Source: JANOBD01 sp031411495
GTDB lineage: Bacteria; Planctomycetota; Phycisphaerae; Tepidisphaerales; Tepidisphaeraceae
Direction: 5' to 3'
Assembly: GCA_031411495.1 (NCBI GenBank)
Contig: JANOBD010000175.1
Location: 186,001-250,000, forward strand
Length of the DNA stretch: 64,000 nucleotides
The notes below the pieces were generated by a model. The model searched no databases, was not told the origin of the DNA, and worked only from the letters and a program-made list of their open reading frames with translations. Below, one piece after another: positions 58,745-64,000 of this stretch. Each line of letters starts with the position of its first letter. Position 1 is the stretch's first letter. The position numbers were made by a program, and so were the translations under genes.

Positions 58745-61117
58745 ATGATCCGCACGCTCTATGTCGTTCATCATTCCCACACCGACATCGGCTACACGCA
58801 CGCGCAGGCGCGCATCGTCCGCTGGCACGGCGACTACATTCGCCAGGCGATGGAGATTGCCGCACGGCGCGACGACTTCCGCTGGCAGTGCGAGACGTTC
58901 TTTCCCGTCGAAGCGTTCTGGAAGGATGCGAGCGAGGCGGATCCTGGCCGCTTCATTGCAGCGCTCCGGGCCGGCACCCTTGCGGTCTCGGGAAGCTTTT
59001 TCAACTACACCGAATTGCTCGATGCCGACCTGCACAGAACGATGGCGCTGCGCGTCCGGAGCTTTGCGGATGAGCACCAGGTTCCCCTCCGCGCCGCGAT
59101 GACCGCCGACATCAACGGCACCACGCTCGCCCACGCGCAGGCGCTCGCCGATGCCGGCATCGAGTTGCTCGTGACGTTCATCCACCCGCACCACGGCTTC
59201 GTCCCGCTCGCCAAACGCGCCGGGATGTACACGTGGGATCTCGGCGATGGCCGAACGATTGATGTCGTTCACTCGGATCACTACCACATGGGCAACGAGC
59301 TGGGCCTCGTGCCGTTCGCGGCGACCAACTACGCGTGGCTGTGGGACGGCGCGCCGACGTACCCGTATCACGACGGCCTGCTCGAGACGCGCCTGCCGAT
59401 GTATCTGAAACGCATCGAGGCGGACGGATGGGACGCCGACTGGTTCGTCGTCGCCGCGTCCGGCCTGGGGACCGACAACGCGCCGCCGAGCGAGCACCTG
59501 CCGGAGCGGATCGCGCGCTGGAACACGACGCACACGGACATTCGCATCCAGATGATCACGCTGACGGAGCTTGCCGGGATCGCAAAGCGCACGGCCAAGC
59601 CGACCCATCGCGGCGACTGCCCGGACTGGTGGGCCGACGGCGTCGCCGGCGATCCGGAAGCGGTGCTGCTGTTCCGCGAGGCGCAGCGGAAGCGGAGATT
59701 CCTCGTCGATCTCGCGAAGTACGAGCCACGTGCCGTAGTTGACCTCACCGCACTGGATGATGCCCTCTCGCTCTATGCCGAGCACACCTCCGGCCATGCC
59801 GTTTCGGTTCGGCATCCGGCGAATCTTCACGCGAACCAGCTGCGGGCGCGCAAGATCGGCTACGCGGCCGACGCGGCGGATCTGGCGGAGATGCTGATCG
59901 ATCGGAGCGCCCAGGCGATCGGCGCCGGCCCGACGACTGCCGATCGCGAGCTGAAGTACCGCGTGGTGAACGTGAGCGATCACGCCATGCACGAGCTCGT
60001 CTCGCCGCCGTTCGAATGGACCGATCCGAACCGCTGGGGCCTGCGCGCGGATACCGCGCGCATCACGCGTCTCGACAATGATCAGCCGCTGCCGATGCAG
60101 GTGATCAACTCGTACCGCGGCTCGGAGATCGTCGTCGATGTCGATTTGAAGCCGGGCGAGTCGATCGACTTCAAGATCGAATCGCCCGCGCCGGCGCCGT
60201 TCGGACTCAATCCGCATGCGCCCGTGCCGGATCGGGCGAACGATCTGGTCGGCATGAGTGATTCGGTGTCGCGAAACTCGATCCGCACAAAACATGTCGA
60301 AATCGACATCAGCGCTCCGGCCGGAATCACTGCGTGGCGCGATGCGAATGGAACGAGTTTGATCGACACCCGCTACCACGTCGCGCCGTTCTCAATCGTC
60401 GCCAGCCGACTCACGGCGCCGATGGATGGCGATCGGCAGTGCGATGTACGCCGTCGGCTCGGCCGAAACCGCAACGGCCAGGATGCCGTCTGGTCGACGA
60501 GCACGCTCAAGCGTATCCGCGGCAGCGGCGACGGGCCGCTCGCGCAGATGGTCGACCTGGAATATGAGTTGCCTGGCTGCGAGTTCGTCTGGGTGCGTCT
60601 GCTGGCATATCACGATCGGCCGCGCGTGGACGTGGAAGTGGCGATGCACAAGGTCGGCACCTGGGATGCAGAGAACCTGTATCTCGCGCTCCCGTTCAGG
60701 GCTGGAGACGATCAGAAGCTGTTTCTCGATCGCGGCGCCCGGCCGATGCGGCCGGGCGTAGACCAGATTCCCGGAACCCTCATCGACTTTTACGGCGTGC
60801 AGGACGGCATCGCGTGGACCGACTCCCAGCGCGGCGTGGCCGTCGCGCAGCGCGATAGCCACCTCGTGCAGGTGGGCCCGCTCGCTTACGGCATACGAGA
60901 ACTCGCAGACGGCAGACCCGTCGGCGAGCGTTCGTGCGTCTACGCGTGGCTGATGACCAACTACTGGGAGACGAACTTCGCACCCGAACTCGGCGGCTTC
61001 TACGCGTTCCGCTACAGCGTCATGTGGGGCGAATCGCTGCGCGACGCGAATGCCGCGCTGCGCGCCTGTCGCGGCGCGAACGCGGGGCTCAACGCGTTTC
61101 GTCTTGCAGGCAAATGA
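58745..61117 (+). CDS. GH38-like glycosidase (alpha-mannosidase family)
   Basis: 790 residues from ATG 58745. The N-terminal YVVHHSHTDIGYTHAQARIV has the zinc-binding H-x-D; AAMTADINGTTLAHAQALAD aligns with the nucleophile Asp region of GH38 (AIDPFGH), but the family's following His is replaced by Thr. DHYHMGNELGLVPFAA and the C-terminal beta-sandwich (DVDLKPGESIDFKIE, LRAYHDRPRVDVEV-like LLAYHDRPRVDVEVAMHKVG) complete the layout. No signal peptide. Cleaves alpha-mannosides or a related sugar; the divergent motif argues for a non-classical substrate. Confidence 0.8.
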   Translation: MIRTLYVVHHSHTDIGYTHAQARIVRWHGDYIRQAMEIAARRDDFRWQCETFFPVEAFWKDASEADPGRFIAALRAGTLAVSGSFFNYTELLDADLHRTMALRVRSFADEHQVPLRAAMTADINGTTLAHAQALADAGIELLVTFIHPHHGFVPLAKRAGMYTWDLGDGRTIDVVHSDHYHMGNELGLVPFAATNYAWLWDGAPTYPYHDGLLETRLPMYLKRIEADGWDADWFVVAASGLGTDNAPPSEHLPERIARWNTTHTDIRIQMITLTELAGIAKRTAKPTHRGDCPDWWADGVAGDPEAVLLFREAQRKRRFLVDLAKYEPRAVVDLTALDDALSLYAEHTSGHAVSVRHPANLHANQLRARKIGYAADAADLAEMLIDRSAQAIGAGPTTADRELKYRVVNVSDHAMHELVSPPFEWTDPNRWGLRADTARITRLDNDQPLPMQVINSYRGSEIVVDVDLKPGESIDFKIESPAPAPFGLNPHAPVPDRANDLVGMSDSVSRNSIRTKHVEIDISAPAGITAWRDANGTSLIDTRYHVAPFSIVASRLTAPMDGDRQCDVRRRLGRNRNGQDAVWSTSTLKRIRGSGDGPLAQMVDLEYELPGCEFVWVRLLAYHDRPRVDVEVAMHKVGTWDAENLYLALPFRAGDDQKLFLDRGARPMRPGVDQIPGTLIDFYGVQDGIAWTDSQRGVAVAQRDSHLVQVGPLAYGIRELADGRPVGERSCVYAWLMTNYWETNFAPELGGFYAFRYSVMWGESLRDANAALRACRGANAGLNAFRLAGK

Positions 61118-61162
61118 CTAACGACAAAGCACTCGATTGCAGCACCGATGGGTCGCGCAGGT

Positions 61163-61651
61163 TCAAGGCACATCCAGTGGCGGGCCGAGCACGCTCATGC
61201 CGTGAGCTTCGAATGCTCTGGCTACTTCGTCGGGCGCGGGGAGCTGCGCGTGGCGGGTCGTTTCGAGGATGAATGTCTCAAACGTGCCGGCCGGGCTGAG
61301 CGTGGTAAGGAGCGTGCCGGGTTCGTCGCCGGCGCACGCCCACGCGTGGGGGATGCCGCGCGGCGCGAAGAGGCTGTCGCCGGGGTGGAGCTCGTAGCGA
61401 TCCTCGCCGACTTCGAAGATAAAGCGGCCTTGGATCACGTAGAACCACTCTTCCTGCTCGTGGTGCACGTGCCGCGGCGGTCCACCTTTGGGCATGTCGC
61501 GGTGCTCGAATGAGTAGAAAAGCCCGCCGGTGTCGGCCGTCGAGACTTTGGTTGCGAGCGGAATCCTGCCCCAGATTTTCAGATTCGGCTGCTGGTGGCG
61601 GTCGTCGCCGGCATAAACGGGACCGACGGCATCAATCGTCTGATTGGACAT
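61163..61651 (-). CDS. Cupin-domain protein
   Basis: 162 residues from ATG 61651 with AGGAG upstream; the frame extends to 61999 only over the divergent gene's 5' end. The single-domain cupin motif 1 is GPPRHVHHEQEEWFYVIQGR (His, His, Glu metal ligands) and motif 2 HPGDSLFAPRGIPHAWACAG (Pro-Gly, His). It binds a metal and may be a dioxygenase, isomerase or small-molecule sensor; no specific function is evident. Convergent with the GH38-like gene. Confidence 0.9.
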   Translation of the reverse strand: MSNQTIDAVGPVYAGDDRHQQPNLKIWGRIPLATKVSTADTGGLFYSFEHRDMPKGGPPRHVHHEQEEWFYVIQGRFIFEVGEDRYELHPGDSLFAPRGIPHAWACAGDEPGTLLTTLSPAGTFETFILETTRHAQLPAPDEVARAFEAHGMSVLGPPLDVP

Positions 61652-61895
61652 CGAACGTCTCCTGAGTTTGAACTGCAGGATCGTGCGAAAACCGACCCGC
61701 CCGGCTGCCAAGGCACGAGCCGAAAACGCGGTATCGCGTCCAAAATTGGCCTTACCGGCTACATTTGGCGAACTGCCGCACCCAGGAAAGTGGCCGGCCC
61801 GGAAATCACGCCGCATACTGAAGCGTCTAGCTTTTCGGGGACGGCTACGATCGTTGCCGTAGACCCCGCACCGAGACGACATCGATATCACCACC

Positions 61896-64000
61896 ATGAC
61901 CGATAAACCAACATTGATTCCCTGCCGCATCGATCCTCTTGAACCCCGCCGACTGCTGCACGGCGACGTCAACCTCACATTCAACTTCCAGCCCGGCACG
62001 GGCGCGCCCCAGGGAACGATCGCCGACGCCGGCGATGCCTACGCCGACCGCGGCAACGGTTACGCCTACGGCTGGAGTGCCGACAACCGCGCCAAAATGC
62101 GCGACCGGAACATGGTCGAGAACCAACTCCTCGACACCCTCGCCCTCATGCAGGCCGGATCCAACAAGAGCTGGGAACTCGAAATCGCCAACGGCGACTA
62201 CAACATCACCATCGCCTCTGGCGACGCCCGCTATCGCGACGGCGTGCACGACATTTACGCGGAGAACACGCGCGTGATGTACGGCATCCAGAGCAGCAAG
62301 AAGCAGTTTCTCAAGGTCACCAGGACGGTCACGGTTTCGGATGGGAAGCTGACGATTCACGTCGGCCCGGATGCGGTGGGCGCGAAGATCAATTACCTGA
62401 TCATCCGCAGCGTTCACGACGACACGTTGCCGACCGTCACCATCGCCGCGCCGGATGACCAGGCCACCGAAGGGATCGACACCGCTACTGTTCGCATGAC
62501 GCGATCGACCCAGAACCTTGCCGACGCGCTCACCGTCGGCCTTGCGTGGTCGGGCTCGGCCGTGCGGAAGAAGGACGACATCGTCAGCCGGCCGAGCAGC
62601 GTGACCTTTGCCGCGGGCGAGTCGACGGCAGACCTGACCGTTACGCCCATCGACGACAGCTACGACGAGACGCTCGAAACCGCGCTGATCACCCTGCTGC
62701 CCGACACGGCCCATTACACGCTGGGCACGCCGGCGAGCGTTCCCGTTTACATCACCGGAAGCGAAGTCGCGCCCGCGAAGCCGGTCGTCTGGTACGACCC
62801 GATCGACGCGAACATCAGCGAAGCCGGTGACGGCGGGTTCTATCGCTTCCACCGCGACGGCGGCACCCTCACCGATTCGCTCAGCTTCACGATCGCCTTC
62901 TCCGGCACGGCGTCCGCGGCCGACATCACGCCCAGCGCCACCACGCTCACCTTCCCCGCCAACGCGAGCACGCTCGACTTCGCGTTCGATGCCGTGGACG
63001 ACACCGCTGTTGAAGGCACCGAGTCGCTCACGATCACGATCGTCCCAGGCAGCAGCTACACGGTCGGCGACTCCGGCAGCCTCTCGATCACCATTCTCGA
63101 CAACGATTCGCCCGCTGGCATCTCCGACATCACCTGGAGTTCGACCACCGCGCCGCCGATTTCCTACAGCGAGACGACCTCGCTCACGCTCAATGGGTAC
63201 GTCTATCTCTTCGGCGGATTTAACGGCGCGTTTGTGCCGCAGAAGAGTGTTTACAGCTTCGACGGGACGGCCTGGACGACGCACGCGAACTCGTCCAAGG
63301 CATTCACGCACGCCGGCCACGCCGCGATCAGCGACAGCGTCGCGTGGTTCGCGGGCGGCTACATCGGCAACCCGGCCGGCGGGCAGATCTTCGGCACGAC
63401 CGACGTGCTCACCTACAACGCGCTGAGCGATACGTGGGGAACCGCGCCGGCGCTGCCGGCGGCCCGCGCCGGCGGAAACCTCGTGAAAGTCGGCCGGTCG
63501 GTCTACTACTTCGGCGGCGAGAACTTCAACCGCACCGCCGACATGACCACGATGTGGGCAATCAACCTCGACAACCTCGGCGCCGGCTGGATCGCGAAAA
63601 CGCCGATGCCGATGTCGCGCAACCACGCCTCGGCTTTGGAAGTCGACGGAAAGATTTACGCCCTGGGCGGCCAGACCGGATTCGATGAAGGCTTGACCGC
63701 TCACAACGACATCCAGATCTACGATCCGGGCACCGACACGTGGTCCGTCCCGACGCAGAAACTCCCCGCCAACCGCAGTCACACGGCGCAGTCGGCATTC
63801 TACTACCACGGCCGCATCGTGATCGTTACCGGCGAGAGCGCGCACAACGTGCCGGTGAACACCGTCTGGTCGCTCGACCCGACGACGCTGACGACGACGC
63901 CGCTCAGCAACTTCCCCGACGCCCGCTTCAGCGCCGCGTGCGCGATCTTCAACGACAAGCTTTACGCCTTCGGCGGATACAAGGGCGTGATTGCCACTAC
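61896..64000 (+). CDS. LEPR-XLL surface protein with Calx-beta and Kelch domains (C-terminus outside window)
   Basis: At least 701 codons, open to the end of the window. Starts MTDKPTLIPCRIDPLEPRRL with the LEPR-XLL motif. Order: a malectin/PA14-like module (FNFQPGTGAPQGTIADAGDA, WELEIANGDYNITIASGDAR); Calx-beta-like repeats (TVTIAAPDDQATEGIDTATV, then NISEAGDGGFYRFHRDGGT, VEGTESLTITIVPG, ILDND); Kelch blades from about residue 410 (GYVYLFGGFNGAF, RSVYYFGGENFNRT, GKIYALGGQTGFDE, DKLYAFGGYKG). Calx-beta binds calcium and the Kelch beta-propeller binds ligands, so an adhesive extracellular role is inferred. Divergent from the cupin gene by 244 bp. Confidence 0.85.
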   Translation, partial: MTDKPTLIPCRIDPLEPRRLLHGDVNLTFNFQPGTGAPQGTIADAGDAYADRGNGYAYGWSADNRAKMRDRNMVENQLLDTLALMQAGSNKSWELEIANGDYNITIASGDARYRDGVHDIYAENTRVMYGIQSSKKQFLKVTRTVTVSDGKLTIHVGPDAVGAKINYLIIRSVHDDTLPTVTIAAPDDQATEGIDTATVRMTRSTQNLADALTVGLAWSGSAVRKKDDIVSRPSSVTFAAGESTADLTVTPIDDSYDETLETALITLLPDTAHYTLGTPASVPVYITGSEVAPAKPVVWYDPIDANISEAGDGGFYRFHRDGGTLTDSLSFTIAFSGTASAADITPSATTLTFPANASTLDFAFDAVDDTAVEGTESLTITIVPGSSYTVGDSGSLSITILDNDSPAGISDITWSSTTAPPISYSETTSLTLNGYVYLFGGFNGAFVPQKSVYSFDGTAWTTHANSSKAFTHAGHAAISDSVAWFAGGYIGNPAGGQIFGTTDVLTYNALSDTWGTAPALPAARAGGNLVKVGRSVYYFGGENFNRTADMTTMWAINLDNLGAGWIAKTPMPMSRNHASALEVDGKIYALGGQTGFDEGLTAHNDIQIYDPGTDTWSVPTQKLPANRSHTAQSAFYYHGRIVIVTGESAHNVPVNTVWSLDPTTLTTTPLSNFPDARFSAACAIFNDKLYAFGGYKGVIAT

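Noticed and set aside
58736..60379. 547-codon minus-strand frame
   Set aside because: Antisense to the GH38-like gene; Arg-rich shadow.
61845..63845. 666-codon minus-strand frame
   Set aside because: Antisense to the LEPR-XLL/Calx-beta/Kelch gene, whose own frame is open to the window end and has clear domains.

Overview
The window reads as a high-GC bacterial chromosome segment, most likely from a planctomycete of the Phycisphaerae/Tepidisphaeraceae type. This is inferred from several marks. Two secreted proteins start with LEPR-XLL-type N-termini (LERRQLLA at 39792, LEPRRLLH at 61896). One LamG-like protein ends in a PEP-CTERM tail. FtsX-type permeases are very large, genes are loosely organised, and several families of iterated-word intergenic inverted repeats are present. 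There are no rRNA, tRNA, phage, transposase or CRISPR features. About 46 protein genes are supported, two of them cut by the window edges.

Layout. 1-4354: a sugar isomerase-like gene (partial), an FmdB-type zinc ribbon, an NAD-dependent epimerase, an orphan receiver-like protein, a hexapeptide acyltransferase and a GT39-like membrane protein. 4379-6766: a PBP2-type transpeptidase, divergent from 7079-12193, a 1704-residue permease with a degenerate M28-like ectodomain. 12195-12612: a compact four-helix-bundle (23S-IVP/Avd-like) gene bounded exactly by 28-nt inverted repeats. 12618-19016: an OPT-like transporter, then a tightly coupled set (unknown, PqqD-like, TPR/O-GlcNAc-transferase-like, FtsX permease). 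19203-20983: a LuxR-type regulator behind nested dyads, and a hexose-phosphate mutarotase.

21014-28354 (all minus): an RND pump and its adaptor, a motif-degenerate galactokinase-like protein, a lipoprotein and KDPG aldolase. 28553-36559: a DUF418 membrane protein, a HEAT-like protein, a GH94-type phosphorylase and a GT39-like protein. 36678-39573: a lone nuoA, a DUF1569 protein, a Gfo/Idh oxidoreductase and a GNAT acetyltransferase. 39792-43342: a cyclophilin/RTX surface protein and a secreted protein of unknown function. 43624-45399: ispA-like, histidine phosphatase and xseB. 46147-51476: GT4, a GATase-1 peptidase, ribBA with a secreted partner, and a YpdA-like reductase. 51696-58589: an HGSNAT-like acyltransferase, an AI-2E family permease, clpX with a strong terminator, a DUF2959 lipoprotein and the PEP-CTERM protein. 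58745-64000: a GH38-like glycosidase, a cupin, and a Calx-beta/Kelch surface protein running off the end.

The most unusual structure is a set of inverted-repeat elements whose arms iterate a 6-8 nt word. The 12195-12612 cassette is the only one with an intact gene, and the others look like gene-less or decayed versions. They sit at gene borders, and at three places they supply start-proximal, N-terminal or stop-codon sequence to the neighbouring gene.
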